A stretch of 64,000 nucleotides of DNA, taken from positions 124,001-188,000 of the forward strand of contig NZ_CCDL010000003.1 of the NCBI RefSeq assembly GCF_000724085.1, read 5' to 3'. The DNA is from Oceanobacillus manasiensis. Lineage in GTDB: Bacteria; Bacillota; Bacilli; Bacillales; Amphibacillaceae. The notes below the pieces were generated by a model. It saw only the letters and a list, made by a program, of their open reading frames with translations. It was not told the origin of the DNA and made no database searches. This document shows positions 54,362 through 63,970 of the stretch, piece by piece (within the stretch, counting starts at the first letter, position 1; every line of letters begins with the position of its first letter). Position numbers and translations under genes: made by a program.

Positions 54362-55066
54362 ATGAAAAAAATAATGATTGTGGAAGATGACATGAAAATT
54401 GCAGAGTACTTATCTTCTTATATAAAAAAATACGAATATGATGTGACAATTGCCACCAACTTTACAAATATTATGGGAACATTTCGAGAAGTACAGCCTG
54501 ACCTTTTATTACTGGATATCAATCTTCCTAGTTATGATGGGTATTATTGGTGCAGGCAAATTCGAAAAGAGTCTATTTGCCCGGTTATCTTTATTTCGGC
54601 GCGGACGGGGGAGATGGACCAAGTTATGGCGATTGAAAATGGCGGAGATGACTTTATTACGAAGCCATTCCACCCGGATGTTGTGATGGCTAAAATTAGA
54701 AGTCAGCTCAGGCGCGCATATGGCGAATATGCGACTAAGAATGAAGAGAGAGTGTTGACTCAAGCGGGGTTAAGTTTATATCCTGAACGGTTAGAATTAC
54801 GCTATAAAAATGAAGTAGCGCAATTAACTAAAAAAGAAACAGATATCACAGAAAGTTTACTTGATCGTTATCCTCGAATTGCTGGTAGGCAGGATCTGCT
54901 AGCAAAGCTCTGGGATGACGAGGCTTTTGTAGAAGAAAATACACTGAATGTAAACATTACGCGTGTTCGGAAAAAGTTTCAAGAGATCGGAATTGAAGAC
55001 GCGGTGGAAACCGTCAGAGGAGCAGGATATCGCCTACGGGTTACATGGAAAGAGGAGGAAGCATGA
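54362..55066 (+). CDS. BceR-type response regulator (OmpR family)
   Basis: A 234-residue OmpR-type regulator. The receiver has EDDMK (acidic pocket), phosphoacceptor Asp in LLLLDINLPSYDG, Thr/Ser ISART and Lys FITKPF; the C-terminal winged helix has EENTLNVNITRVRKKF and VETVRGAGYRLRV. It fits the Bce-like group of peptide-antibiotic sensors. The ATG at 54362 follows TAGGAG; the stop overlaps the kinase start. Confidence 0.92.
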   Translation: MKKIMIVEDDMKIAEYLSSYIKKYEYDVTIATNFTNIMGTFREVQPDLLLLDINLPSYDGYYWCRQIRKESICPVIFISARTGEMDQVMAIENGGDDFITKPFHPDVVMAKIRSQLRRAYGEYATKNEERVLTQAGLSLYPERLELRYKNEVAQLTKKETDITESLLDRYPRIAGRQDLLAKLWDDEAFVEENTLNVNITRVRKKFQEIGIEDAVETVRGAGYRLRVTWKEEEA

Positions 55067-56064
55067 ATTTATTTCTTCGCGAACATGTACTACTTATCGT
55101 TATGCAACTTAGCCAATGTGTCATGATCTCCGTATTATTTTGGCTAGATGGCTATCGAGGGAAGGGTGTCATTACCTATGCAATTCTTTTGTCTATCGTG
55201 TTACTAACAGCCTTTCTTATTTACCGATACATTAGTAGAAAAAACTTTTATCAAAGGTTACAGAATCCGATGGCGAAGTTGGATGAGTCTCTTGAAATTA
55301 CGGAACAAACTCCCATTTCAGAAGCCTTGGATCAATTGCTGCTTGCGCAATTTCGGTTATACCAGGAAGAGCTTCAACAGGCAGAAGAATTACAGGATGA
55401 GCATCTTCTGTTTATGGATCGTTGGGTACACCAAATGAAGACCCCACTTTCTGTTATTGAATTAACGGCACGAACACTGGATGAACCGGAATCCTCAAGT
55501 ATCCGTGAAGAAACAGAGCGAATGCGAAATGGTCTGAACACCGTTCTTTATATGGCCAGACTTCGTACGATTACAGAGGACTTTCAAGTTAATCCGGTTA
55601 CCCTATCCAAGCTAATTCGTGAGGTGAATCAAGAAAATAAGCTGTTTTATATTCGTCATGAAGTATTTCCGCAATTAAAAGAAGAGAAACCTGACATAAC
55701 CGTAGAATCTGATGAGAAATGGCTTTTCTTTTTGTTAACCCAACTCATACATAATGCGGTGAAATATTCTACAGGCAAAGCAAAACACATTGTTCTAAGC
55801 ATTTTTGAGCACGAAGGAAATGCTGTCCTCGAAATAGAAGACTTTGGGATCGGCATCCCTGATTCGGACCAGAAGCGGGTTTTTAATAAGTTTTATACAG
55901 GAGAAAATGGTCGAGATTACCGCGAATCAACAGGAATGGGGCTTTACTTGGTAAAAGAGGTTGCTGAAAGGTTAGAGCATCGTATTGAAATGGACTCAAC
56001 AGTTGGGGAAGGGACCGCCATCCGTATCATTTTCTCTAAAACACAAAACCTTACAACGATGTAA
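55063..56064 (+). CDS. BceS-type intramembrane-sensing histidine kinase
   Basis: A 333-residue kinase with two N-terminal helices (residues about 9-28 and 35-55) and almost no external loop, typical of intramembrane-sensing kinases. The H-box is FMDRWVHQMKTPLSVIEL, the N-box LIHNAVKYS, the G-boxes DFGIGIPDSD and TGMGLYLVKE. It senses through the BceAB transporter. The ATG at 55063 lies in AGAGGAGGAAGC and overlaps the regulator stop. Confidence 0.92.
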   Translation: MNLFLREHVLLIVMQLSQCVMISVLFWLDGYRGKGVITYAILLSIVLLTAFLIYRYISRKNFYQRLQNPMAKLDESLEITEQTPISEALDQLLLAQFRLYQEELQQAEELQDEHLLFMDRWVHQMKTPLSVIELTARTLDEPESSSIREETERMRNGLNTVLYMARLRTITEDFQVNPVTLSKLIREVNQENKLFYIRHEVFPQLKEEKPDITVESDEKWLFFLLTQLIHNAVKYSTGKAKHIVLSIFEHEGNAVLEIEDFGIGIPDSDQKRVFNKFYTGENGRDYRESTGMGLYLVKEVAERLEHRIEMDSTVGEGTAIRIIFSKTQNLTTM

Positions 56065-56146
56065 TACTCGTGAAAGCATAATCGATAGTTTAAAGTACGG
56101 CGCTTAGACTATACTTTTGCTAGAAGCTAGAAAAAGGAGAATGATT

Positions 56147-56911
56147 ATGCTTAGACTTTCAAAAGTGAGTAAGATATATGAAGGCAAAGTTGCTTATCGT
56201 GCCCTAACGGATATCAACTTAGAAATTGAAAAGGGTGAATTTGTTTCTATTATGGGGCCATCTGGAAGCGGGAAAACGACCCTTCTTAATATCATTTCCA
56301 CAAACGACATGCCAACTACGGGAGAAGTAGAAATAGAAGGGGAAAACCCACATAAACTGAAAAAAAATGCTCTGGCAAAGTTCCGCCGTAATGAATTGGG
56401 TTTTATTTTTCAAGATTTTAACCTATTGCATACATTAACGGTAGAAGAGAATATTGTTTTGCCACTAACATTGGATGGGACCCGGGTTAAAGAAATGAAA
56501 GAGAAGGCTCGTGACATTGCGGAGAGCCTTGGCATTTCAGCAATTATGAAGAAGCGCACATATGAAATATCTGGTGGCCAGGCACAAAGGGTAGCTATTG
56601 CTAGGGCCATGATTCATAAGCCTAAATTACTGTTAGCAGATGAGCCTACTGGTAACCTAGATTCAAAAGCATCTAAAGATGTCATGAAAATGCTTGAAGA
56701 AATTAATGATAAGGAAAAAACAAGTCTGTTAATGGTGACACATGATCCACAGGCAGCTAGCTATTCAGATCGGGTTATCTTCATTCGGGATGGGAAGCTC
56801 CATTCTGAAATACATCGTGGGGAGAACAGACAAGCATTTTTCCAGAAGATCATTGACATGCTTTCCTTGATGGGAGGGGACGGCAATGACTTTTCGTCAG
56901 TTCGCGTTTAA
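56147..56911 (+). CDS. BceA-type ABC transporter ATPase
   Basis: A 254-residue ATPase with Walker A GPSGSGKTTL, Q-loop FIFQDFNLLHTL, signature ISGGQAQRVAIARA, Walker B LLLADEPTGNLD and switch His VTHDPQA. It belongs to the LolD/MacB-like class used by Bce-type flippases. The ATG at 56147 is 8 bases after AAGGAG. It overlaps the permease gene by 26 bases. Confidence 0.95.
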   Translation: MLRLSKVSKIYEGKVAYRALTDINLEIEKGEFVSIMGPSGSGKTTLLNIISTNDMPTTGEVEIEGENPHKLKKNALAKFRRNELGFIFQDFNLLHTLTVEENIVLPLTLDGTRVKEMKEKARDIAESLGISAIMKKRTYEISGGQAQRVAIARAMIHKPKLLLADEPTGNLDSKASKDVMKMLEEINDKEKTSLLMVTHDPQAASYSDRVIFIRDGKLHSEIHRGENRQAFFQKIIDMLSLMGGDGNDFSSVRV

Positions 56912-58781
56912 TAACGTCTTACGAAACAAACGTCTGTATATTGCCTACTTCCTTAGCAGCATGTTCACAGTGATGGTATTCTTTACCTTTGCCATCTTTG
57001 CATTTCATCCAGCGTTTTCCAATGGTTCGGTCAATCAAAATGCGCTATTAGGAATGGCAGCTGCGGGTGGAATTATTTATGTATTTTCTTTCTTTTTTGT
57101 CTTATATTCAATGAGTTCCTTTCTGCAGTCGAGGAAAAAAGAGTTTGGTCTCTTAATCATGTTAGGGGCGACCAATAAGCAAATACGTCTCATGGTGTTT
57201 TTAGAAAACATCTTAATCGGCTTCTTTGCAACAGTTGGCGGGATTCTGGCAGGGTTATTGTTTGCAAAAGCCATTCTCCTCGTTGCTGAGAATGTCTTAA
57301 TTATTAGTGAGTCTCTTCCGTTCTACTTTCCAACACTGGCGACTGTCGTAACGTTTGGCAGTTTTATGCTGTTGTTTTTCTTCATATCTGTTTTTGTATC
57401 GTTTATTCTTCGTACAAATAAATTAACGGACTTAGTGAAAGGGGATAAGCAGTCCAAAGGGGAGCCGAAAGCTTCGATTTTCTTATCTGTTCTTGCAGCA
57501 CTGCTCCTTCTCATCGGGTACGGAACAGCTATTTATGTAGAGGGCGTAGGTGTGGTATATGCGATGATTCCGGTAATTATCGTAGTAACACTTGGTACGT
57601 ATCTTCTATTCACGCAACTGAGCGTGTTTTTCATCCGCCGGTTTAAAAACAATACATCTATCTTTTGGCGGAAAACCAATATGCTATTATTCTCGGACTT
57701 ATCGTTTCGCATGAAAGATAATGCTAGAACGTTTTTCATGGTAGCCATTATTTCTACAGTTGCATTTAGCGCAATTGGTTCATTATATGGTTTTCAATCC
57801 TACCTAACTAAAGGTGTAAAAGAGATGAATCCATTTACTGTCACGTATAGTCCATGGCGGGATGATAGTAAGGAAATTATTGAGAATGATATAAATAAAA
57901 TTAATGCCATATTGGAAGAAGAAAATGTCGAGGCAAAAATGGAAGACATGGAATTGACCTATTATGAAATGCTTGACCAGGATCGTCAAGTACTTATAAC
58001 CAAGGCTTCTGACTATAATCGTTTTGCCGCTTTAATAGGCGAAGAAACGCTCAATCTAGAGAAAGATAAGGCAATTGTAGTGGAGCAAAGTGATGCCATG
58101 CTTACACAGGGAACCAAAGCCAGCGAGGTCTTAATGGCATCAAATGTCCCATTAAAAAGCGGGGAAGAGATTAAACCAAGTCATGTCATCAAATCTGATG
58201 TATTAGGTGAACTTAATGGCTATTATGTGGTAAATGACGATATCTACAATCAGCTTGGAACCGTTGTAAGAAGTGATCATAGTGCTGCATGGAAGGCAGA
58301 GGACGGGCAAACGGAACAAGTAATTGAAGCGGGACGGAAATTGGATGAACGATTAGATCACAAAGCGTTTTCCGTGGAATATCAACTTTATGAAATCAAT
58401 AAAGCGTTTGGGCCAATCTTATTTATCGGCTTATTTATTGGGATTGTATTCTTCGTTTCTGCTGGAAGTTTTCTTTACTTCCGCTTATTTACAGATCTGG
58501 ACGAAGAGAAGCGCAAGTTCCGATCCATTGCAAAAATTGGTTTAACAGAAACGGAGTTAAAAAAGGTAGTAAACAGACAAATTGCTCTCTTATTTTTCTC
58601 GCCGATTGTAGTGGCATTAGTTCATGGCATTGTTGCACTTACAGCTTTATCTCATTTTTTTGATTACAATCTTACAGTAGAATCTTCACTCGTGTTAGGA
58701 AGTTTCGCTCTTATACAGATTGTTTACTTCTTAATTGTACGCTTCTTTTATGTGAAGCAAGTTAAAAGAATGGTGTTTTAG
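56886..58781 (+). CDS. BceB-type ABC transporter permease (FtsX-like)
   Basis: A 631-residue permease with ten membrane helices: four before and two after a large external domain (residues about 310-510, KGVKEMNPFTVTYSPWRDDS and on), then the FtsX-like ends. This layout is typical of BceB. Together with the ATPase, the kinase and the regulator it forms a four-gene module for sensing and removing peptide antibiotics such as bacitracin or lipid II binders. Confidence 0.93.
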   Translation: MTFRQFAFNNVLRNKRLYIAYFLSSMFTVMVFFTFAIFAFHPAFSNGSVNQNALLGMAAAGGIIYVFSFFFVLYSMSSFLQSRKKEFGLLIMLGATNKQIRLMVFLENILIGFFATVGGILAGLLFAKAILLVAENVLIISESLPFYFPTLATVVTFGSFMLLFFFISVFVSFILRTNKLTDLVKGDKQSKGEPKASIFLSVLAALLLLIGYGTAIYVEGVGVVYAMIPVIIVVTLGTYLLFTQLSVFFIRRFKNNTSIFWRKTNMLLFSDLSFRMKDNARTFFMVAIISTVAFSAIGSLYGFQSYLTKGVKEMNPFTVTYSPWRDDSKEIIENDINKINAILEEENVEAKMEDMELTYYEMLDQDRQVLITKASDYNRFAALIGEETLNLEKDKAIVVEQSDAMLTQGTKASEVLMASNVPLKSGEEIKPSHVIKSDVLGELNGYYVVNDDIYNQLGTVVRSDHSAAWKAEDGQTEQVIEAGRKLDERLDHKAFSVEYQLYEINKAFGPILFIGLFIGIVFFVSAGSFLYFRLFTDLDEEKRKFRSIAKIGLTETELKKVVNRQIALLFFSPIVVALVHGIVALTALSHFFDYNLTVESSLVLGSFALIQIVYFLIVRFFYVKQVKRMVF

Positions 58782-58818
58782 ACCAACAGTGGAGATATGC
58801 TTGATTTTTATCTAAAAC

Positions 58819-58853
58819 GGGCGTTAATCGAAGGAGGATTAACGCTCTTTTTG
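58819..58853 (+). terminator. Rho-independent terminator
   Basis: GCGTTAATC pairs with GATTAACGC around GAAGGAG, followed by TCTTTTT. It ends the bceRSAB-type operon. A partial copy of the left arm and loop (GGAGCGTTAATCGAAAGAGATT) occurs near 59386. Confidence 0.8.
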
Positions 58854-58896
58854 TTGAATAATTTAAGTAGACGTGCTAAAAAAAGGGGGATTTTAC

Positions 58897-59367
58897 ATGA
58901 TAAAAGGACTGTATGAGGCACATTTACCAGTTAGCAACTTAAAACAATCGATTGAATACTATAAGGGACTTGGTTTAGAATTCTCTCATAGCCACGAGGA
59001 TAGACTTGCATTCTTTTGGATTGAAAAAGACAAGAGTTGGTTGGGGCTTTGGGAAACAGATAAAGTAGAGCTCGATTATCACCCATCCATACGACACATA
59101 GCTTTTCAAGTAACGTTAGAAGGTCTTAAGAATTCAGTTTCCTGGCTACATGAAAGGGGATATGAACCAAGAGAAGCATTTGGGTTCAAACCAATAGAGC
59201 CCTTTGTTATGGCACATAGCGGTATGGCTCATGCCAAAATTCATTTTAACGATCCAGATGGAAATAGCTTAGAATTTATATGTAACCTTTCAAACCCTAA
59301 AAACATTACAAAGCGTATGTATTTAAGTGAGTGGGAAGAATTGCATAAGGCACCCAAAACCTTGTAA
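58897..59367 (+). CDS. VOC (glyoxalase-like) family protein
   Basis: A 156-residue VOC protein with YEAHLPVSNLKQSIEYYKGL, HIAFQVTLEGL and AKIHFNDPDGNSLEFIC, the metal-ligand positions of the family. GGGGGATTTTAC precedes the ATG at 58897. It resembles fosfomycin- or bleomycin-resistance-like VOC enzymes but the substrate is unknown. Confidence 0.85.
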   Translation: MIKGLYEAHLPVSNLKQSIEYYKGLGLEFSHSHEDRLAFFWIEKDKSWLGLWETDKVELDYHPSIRHIAFQVTLEGLKNSVSWLHERGYEPREAFGFKPIEPFVMAHSGMAHAKIHFNDPDGNSLEFICNLSNPKNITKRMYLSEWEELHKAPKTL

Positions 59368-59455
59368 ATATAATTTGACTGACCGGAGCGTTAATCGAAA
59401 GAGATTAGTTAACAAGAGTTAGTGAAAATTCTTTGGAAGGAGAGTGAACGATAAT

Positions 59456-60286
59456 ATGCCTCATAGTATTGGTCTTTCTGGAAGTGTCATAATGTCAGAT
59501 CCTGAAAAGTTCCCATTATTATTTAGTAAGAAAGATATTAGTCATATAGAGATTGGTGAGTTTCCAAACGAAGCGTCATTCAACGATTTTTTAGAATTGG
59601 TTAAAAAGAAAAATGTAACCTTTGGTCTGCACTCTCCTTTGTATAGAAATAAAAGTAAATATGATTTGTTGGAAAAAGTTCAATACGAACCTGAACAGGC
59701 TTGGGAACAGTTTGAAAAGGAAGTTAACTATATGTCCCAGTTAGGGGCAGAGTATATTCTAGTGCACTTCCCTTATTTCAAAGAAGAACAAGATATAGAT
59801 ACAAATGCCATCATTGAAAGGGGACTAAAAAGATTACATTTTCTACAAGAGAAATACTCTATTAACATTGTTTGCGAGCCGAAACTAGGTTTGAACAGAT
59901 CTGCGTTTGGAATTAGAGCGCTTGATAATTTTCCAATTGAAATTTGGGACAAATACGGAATAAAACTTTGTATAGATATTGGGGATTACTTATTAGCAAC
60001 AGGTGATAGGGCAAGGGATTATATAGAAAAGTGGAAAAGGCATATTAAAGTAGTTCATTTACATAATGTAGAGTTTCATAATAATAAATACATATGGGTA
60101 CCAGTTCACCCATCCCACGAAATAGACAAGTCACATTTTAAAGTAGAGCCTTTATTGTCTTTGCTATCAGCAAGTTCAGAAGTGTTTTTTGTCTTTGAAC
60201 ATACGCCACATACAAACCCGACAGAGACATTTGTAGATGAGGGAATTAGTTGGGTGAAGGAAATAATAGAAAATAAGGTGTTTTGA
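59456..60286 (+). CDS. Sugar phosphate isomerase/epimerase-like TIM barrel
   Basis: A 276-residue barrel of the AP-endonuclease-2-like (xylose isomerase-like) superfamily. Motifs include FGLHSPLY, ILVHFPYF, IVCEPKLGLN (metal Glu), LCIDIGDYLL (metal Asp), VVHLHNVEFH (metal His) and FFVFEHTPH (last Glu). The ATG at 59456 is 13 bases from GGAAGGAG; a GTG at 59444 overlaps that site. Substrate unknown. Confidence 0.78.
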   Translation: MPHSIGLSGSVIMSDPEKFPLLFSKKDISHIEIGEFPNEASFNDFLELVKKKNVTFGLHSPLYRNKSKYDLLEKVQYEPEQAWEQFEKEVNYMSQLGAEYILVHFPYFKEEQDIDTNAIIERGLKRLHFLQEKYSINIVCEPKLGLNRSAFGIRALDNFPIEIWDKYGIKLCIDIGDYLLATGDRARDYIEKWKRHIKVVHLHNVEFHNNKYIWVPVHPSHEIDKSHFKVEPLLSLLSASSEVFFVFEHTPHTNPTETFVDEGISWVKEIIENKVF

Positions 60287-60394
60287 CTTTTGTCTTAGTA
60301 AGGGATTATCGGACAATGAAACATTAACAATCCAAGGCAAATAGTAGAACAGAACTTTCTATTAAAGAAGATAGAGGTGAGTCCATTTCGTGAT

Positions 60395-60813
60395 ATGAAT
60401 TTGAAGGAGAAATTAGCGACGGTTTTTTGGGGTGTCAATTTTTATTATTTTTTGGTTGGCTTTGTAGTTGGGGTTTAATTTTTGGAATTGCGGGGGTCTT
60501 CAATCTACTTGGTGTGGAATACGATACGGTTTGGTCACTATTATTATTTGTTTTCGCTTTCTATTCCCTTGGGATTATTGTTGAATTATTTTCCAAGGCT
60601 ATCTTCAAGCTGACAACACTATATATAATAGGGAGATTTAAAGTAACAATTACTCGAGTTTGTATTGAATTCGCATCCAATTGGCTAGTCCTTTATATAG
60701 TGGATGAGTTCATGAGTAGTATTACACTTTCAATTAAAACAGAGATTATCGTTGCATTGTTGATTGCAATATTAGAAATTGTTTTTGAAGATGCTACTAC
60801 GGATAAGGATTAG
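60395..60813 (+). pseudogene. YrvL-family membrane protein, frameshifted
   Basis: The ATG at 60395 opens MNLKEKLATVFWGVNFYYFL, the usual N-terminus of YrvL-type proteins, but the frame ends at TAA near 60478. A second frame then carries the remainder: LIFGIAGVFNLLGVEYD, three helices and VFEDATTDKD. Adding one G to the GGGG run at about 60470 would join them as one protein of about 140 residues. YrvL is an anti-sigma-like regulator in B. subtilis. A short homopolymer makes either a real mutation or a sequence error plausible. Confidence 0.65.
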
Positions 60814-60862
60814 CTACTCTTTGGTGAGAGACTAACAATAATCCTATCTGAGATTACAGTAG

Positions 60863-60900
60863 AAAACGACCTTTTCCATAAATAGGGAATGGTCGTTTTT
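60863..60900. terminator. Rho-independent terminator
   Basis: AAAACGACCTTTTCC pairs with GGGAATGGTCGTTTT around a 7-base loop, followed by TTAT. Bidirectional. Confidence 0.8.
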
Positions 60901-61055
60901 ATCGGTTTTGGACAAGAAGACTCCATCCCCAAGCCTAGCTAGGGTGGAGATGAATTGTCTGGTTTTCCTGTATTAACTATAATGCAAACGTATGTACGTA
61001 CAGTTGTTTTCTGATATAATAGATGTAATATACCTGTTAGAAAGTTGTGAAAAAA

Positions 61056-62207
61056 ATGTCTATTCACAAAGCCTATAAGTTCCGAATCTATCCAAATGCA
61101 TCACAAGAAGTCTTCATTGCGAAGACGATTGGTTGCTCCCGTTTTGTGTTCAATCATTTCCTGAATCAATGGAATGAAACTTACACTAAGACGGGGAAAG
61201 GCTTGACATATAAGGCTTGTTCCGCCAAGCTGACACAACTTAAAAAGCAACTGGTATGGCTCCAGGAAGTGGATAGCATAGCCATGCAGTCATCGCTTAA
61301 ACACTTGGCTGATTCTTATAACCGCTTTTTTAAAAAACAGAATAAAGCGCCACGCTTTAAGTCCAAAAAAAACCCTTTACAATCTTACACAACAAAGTGT
61401 ACCAATCATAATATTGCGGTTGTGGGGAACAAACTCAAATTACCAAAGCTAGGTCTTGTCAGATTTGCCAAGAGCCGTGAAGTGGAGGGACGTATCCTGA
61501 GCGCTACGATAAGGCGCAATCCGAGTGGGAAGTATTTTGTCTCTATTTTGGCTGAAACGGAGGTACAACCGTTAGACAAAACAGATTCTGCTGTTGGAAT
61601 TGACGTCGGACTCAAAGATTTTGCTGTTCTTTCGGATGAAACAGTATATAAGAATCCAAAACATTTTCGTACATTAGCGTCCCGATTGGCAAAAGAACAG
61701 CGTATTCTTTCCAGGCGTAAAGAACGGGCGATAAAGCAAAAACGAGCCTTACAGGACGCCAAGAACTATCAAAAACAAAAACGAAAAGTGGCACGTCTCC
61801 ATGAGCGTATCAGCAATGCACGGCATGATTACCTGCATAAAATTTCTACTGCTATTGTTAAAAGTCACGACATTATTGGTATCGAAGACTTGCAGGTTTC
61901 CAACATGCTGAAGAATCATAAATTAGCAAAAGCCATCAGCGAAGCGAGCTGGTCACAGTTTCGACAGATGTTGGAATACAAAGCTGCCTGGTATGGGAAA
62001 CACGTGATAATCGTTGCCAGGAATTTTCCATCTAGTCAGCTTTGCTCCACTCCAGATTGTGGCTATCAAAACAAAGCCGTTAAAAATCTCGGGTTGCGCC
62101 AATGGATTTGTCCCCATTGCGACGCACATCATGACCGGGATAAAAACGCAAGCTTGAACCTTAAAAATGAAGCGTTACGACTTCTAACTGTGGGGGCGCA
62201 GGGATAG
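61056..62207 (+). CDS. tnpB: RNA-guided nuclease TnpB (OrfB)
   Basis: A 383-residue TnpB. N-terminal [14 protein letters not shown], the RuvC core [14 protein letters not shown] (first Asp), [12 protein letters not shown] (Glu) and [10 protein letters not shown] (last Asp), and the zinc ribbon CSTPDCGY ... CPHCDAHH are all intact, so it should be active. TnpB uses omega-RNA to cut DNA next to a TAM. The ATG at 61056 is preferred; a GTG at 61047 is in frame. Confidence 0.95.
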   Translation: MSIHKAYKFRIYPNASQEVFIAKTIGCSRFVFNHFLNQWNETYTKTGKGLTYKACSAKLTQLKKQLVWLQEVDSIAMQSSLKHLADSYNRFFKKQNKAPRFKSKKNPLQSYTTKCTNHNIAVVGNKLKLPKLGLVRFAKSREVEGRILSATIRRNPSGKYFVSILAETEVQPLDKTDSAVGIDVGLKDFAVLSDETVYKNPKHFRTLASRLAKEQRILSRRKERAIKQKRALQDAKNYQKQKRKVARLHERISNARHDYLHKISTAIVKSHDIIGIEDLQVSNMLKNHKLAKAISEASWSQFRQMLEYKAAWYGKHVIIVARNFPSSQLCSTPDCGYQNKAVKNLGLRQWICPHCDAHHDRDKNASLNLKNEALRLLTVGAQG

Positions 62208-62284
62208 CCTAATAACATAACTTTCGGTTACGAAGGTGTTCTTAGGAATCCCCCACTTCAAGCGTCCGTTAAGTGGGGGTCATT
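62208..62284 (+). ncRNA. Predicted omega-RNA 3' end / element right end
   Basis: The 77 bases after tnpB contain TTTCGGTTACGAA (a small hairpin) and the CCCCCACTT/AAGTGGGGG stem. In IS605 elements this part forms the end of the omega-RNA that binds TnpB, followed by guide sequence from the flanking DNA. Its boundary with the methyltransferase gene is at about 62280. Confidence 0.6.
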
Positions 62285-62875
62285 CAAACTGCATGAGATA
62301 AACATGGAGGCATCTTGATTCATAAAAATGCGTTCTCCATGATGAAATGTCTTAATTTGAGTTGATTTAAAGCCAACTTCTGTTAAGCATTTTTTCAGCT
62401 CTGCGTGAGAAAAACCGTTGTGAACTTTTGGATGATTGATTTTTTCATTTTTATCAAAATCGACAATAATAAGTTTGCCGCCATTATTTAATATGTTGTA
62501 CAACTGTTTTAGGATTTTTTCTGTGTCTGGAACGTGCAGCAGGACAAGGGACATTAATACAATATCTGCTTTAAGTGCAGGAGTTTCTTGAGTGAAGTCT
62601 GAGTAAATTGCTTTTGCGTTGTTAATACCCCTGTTGTTAATTTTCGCTTGCGCAACGTCGGTCATTTGTTTAGATGCATCCACCAACAAAACAGAATCCA
62701 CTAAATCTGCTAATTCTAAACTAACGAGACCAGTACCGCTACCATAATCTAAAAGTGATTTTGATTTACTATTTTGTAATACAGGTTTTATTTCCTTCAC
62801 AATTACGTTCGCTAATTCTTTTCTATCTTCAGTATCATATCTTTTTGCCATTTGTTCAAAAACATTTTCTTCCAT
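62258..62875 (-). CDS. Class I SAM-dependent methyltransferase, tail altered by TnpB element
   Basis: A 205-residue Rossmann-fold methyltransferase: SLLDYGSGTGLVSLELADLV (motif I), VLLVDASKQM, DIVLMSLVLLHVPD and LIIVDFDKNEK are present. The last residues, NDPHLTDA and the stop, are encoded by the right-end hairpin of the TnpB element, so the native C-terminus has been replaced. GTAGGAGT precedes the ATG. Substrate unknown. Confidence 0.82.
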   Translation of the reverse strand: MEENVFEQMAKRYDTEDRKELANVIVKEIKPVLQNSKSKSLLDYGSGTGLVSLELADLVDSVLLVDASKQMTDVAQAKINNRGINNAKAIYSDFTQETPALKADIVLMSLVLLHVPDTEKILKQLYNILNNGGKLIIVDFDKNEKINHPKVHNGFSHAELKKCLTEVGFKSTQIKTFHHGERIFMNQDASMFISCSLNDPHLTDA

Positions 62876-62913
62876 GGTTAACTACTCCTACTATTTTAAG
62901 ATAAGGAGAGGAT

Positions 62914-63813
62914 TTAAAATTCCTCTTCTGTTAAGTCCATATTTATCCCTGTTGCAATTTTACTACCATCTGCGGCTGCAAAAATTAATTGTGATGGATT
63001 TACATAGGAGGCATCTCCTGCAGCATATAAGCCTTTTACGGAAGTGCGACCAAATTCATCGGTTTTTAAAGTGCCCGATTCTTCCGTATTACAGCCTAAG
63101 TTCTCAACAAGCTGCAAATTTGGAATCAATTTTTTCGACATGACAAAGCCGCCACTACGTTCTATTTCCGTGCCATCCTCAAAGCGAACTTTTTCCAGCT
63201 GTCCATTTACGCCCTCAAAAGAAGCGAGAGGTTGTTCCATTATCTTAATTCCTTTTGATACTAGTTTTTCTGTTTCTTCATCATTAAGTAATGCATGGCC
63301 ATTTGTACAAACAACTAAGTCCTTACTCCAGTTGTAAATCATTTTTACATAATGAAAGACGTGAGAGGATTCAGATACGATAACTAATGGTTGATCTCGA
63401 TGTTCCCAACCATCGCAGTATGGGCAAACAAACAGGCTCTTGCCATAAAAGGAATAGAAACCTTCAATTTCTGGGAAAATCTCATTAACGCCGGTAGCTA
63501 AGACAAGTTTCTTTGCCTGATAGTAATGACCTAATGATTCTTCTACTACAAAACCCAGTTCAGTCTTCTCTATGGTTACAACCTCTGCTTGTAATTGATC
63601 AATAGAAGGGTAGCTTGATAATTCTTCTGCAGCAACTGAACGAAATTCTGATGGACTGACTCCATCTCTTGTAATGAAGCCATGTGAAGCGTGGGTTACT
63701 GCATTTCTCGGTTTATTACTATCAATTAAAGCCACGCTACGTCTTGCTCTTCCAAGTACCAATGCTGCGTTCAACCCAGCGGGCCCTCCACCAATAATGA
63801 TGCAATCATACAT
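62914..63813 (-). CDS. Thioredoxin-reductase-like FAD/NAD(P) oxidoreductase
   Basis: A 299-residue flavoprotein with FAD motif IIGGGPAGLNAALVLGRA, the redox pair CPYCDGWE (Cys-Pro-Tyr-Cys instead of CATC), and the C-terminal VKGLYAAGDASYVNPSQ. It is one of the short thioredoxin-reductase-like proteins common in Bacillota; the partner is unknown. AAAGGAGATGG precedes the ATG. The methyltransferase gene follows 38 bases later on the same strand. Confidence 0.9.
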   Translation of the reverse strand: MYDCIIIGGGPAGLNAALVLGRARRSVALIDSNKPRNAVTHASHGFITRDGVSPSEFRSVAAEELSSYPSIDQLQAEVVTIEKTELGFVVEESLGHYYQAKKLVLATGVNEIFPEIEGFYSFYGKSLFVCPYCDGWEHRDQPLVIVSESSHVFHYVKMIYNWSKDLVVCTNGHALLNDEETEKLVSKGIKIMEQPLASFEGVNGQLEKVRFEDGTEIERSGGFVMSKKLIPNLQLVENLGCNTEESGTLKTDEFGRTSVKGLYAAGDASYVNPSQLIFAAADGSKIATGINMDLTEEEF

Positions 63814-63835
63814 TATAGTTCCATCTCCTTTATGT

Positions 63836-63970
63836 GGATATTATAGACTTTTTATATCTATGATAAGTGTGAAAAGATTTGTTTTAATATAACGAAGGTT
63901 CACCTCCTTAAAGGTTATTATAGATTCTTTATGTCTGTGATTCATTTAAAAATTTGTTTACCATAACACT
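63836..63970. repeat. Imperfect tandem repeat in the leader of the flavoprotein gene
   Basis: GGATATTATAGACTTTTTAT at 63836 and GGTTATTATAGATTCTTTAT at about 63915 begin two stretches of about 60 bases that agree at most positions (each contains ATTTGTTT and ends ATAAC). Between them is AAGGAGGTGAACC on the minus strand, which resembles a ribosome site with no gene. A leader duplication is likely. Confidence 0.55.

Larger units (their letters stand above)
60921..62284 (+). mobile_element. Solo-TnpB element, IS200/IS605 family
   Basis: A tnpB gene without a Y1 transposase. At the left a hairpin CTCCATCCC/GGGTGGAG (60921-60949) and at the right a hairpin CCCCCACTT/AAGTGGGGG (62250-62279) fit IS605-type ends. 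The 3' end of tnpB with the following 75 bases should form the omega-RNA scaffold. The bases next to the right end (from about 62284) would be its natural guide. The exact left boundary is uncertain. Confidence 0.7.

Noticed and set aside
59386-59415. Second terminator related to the one at 58819
   Set aside because: Only the left arm and loop are similar; the right arm and T run are missing.
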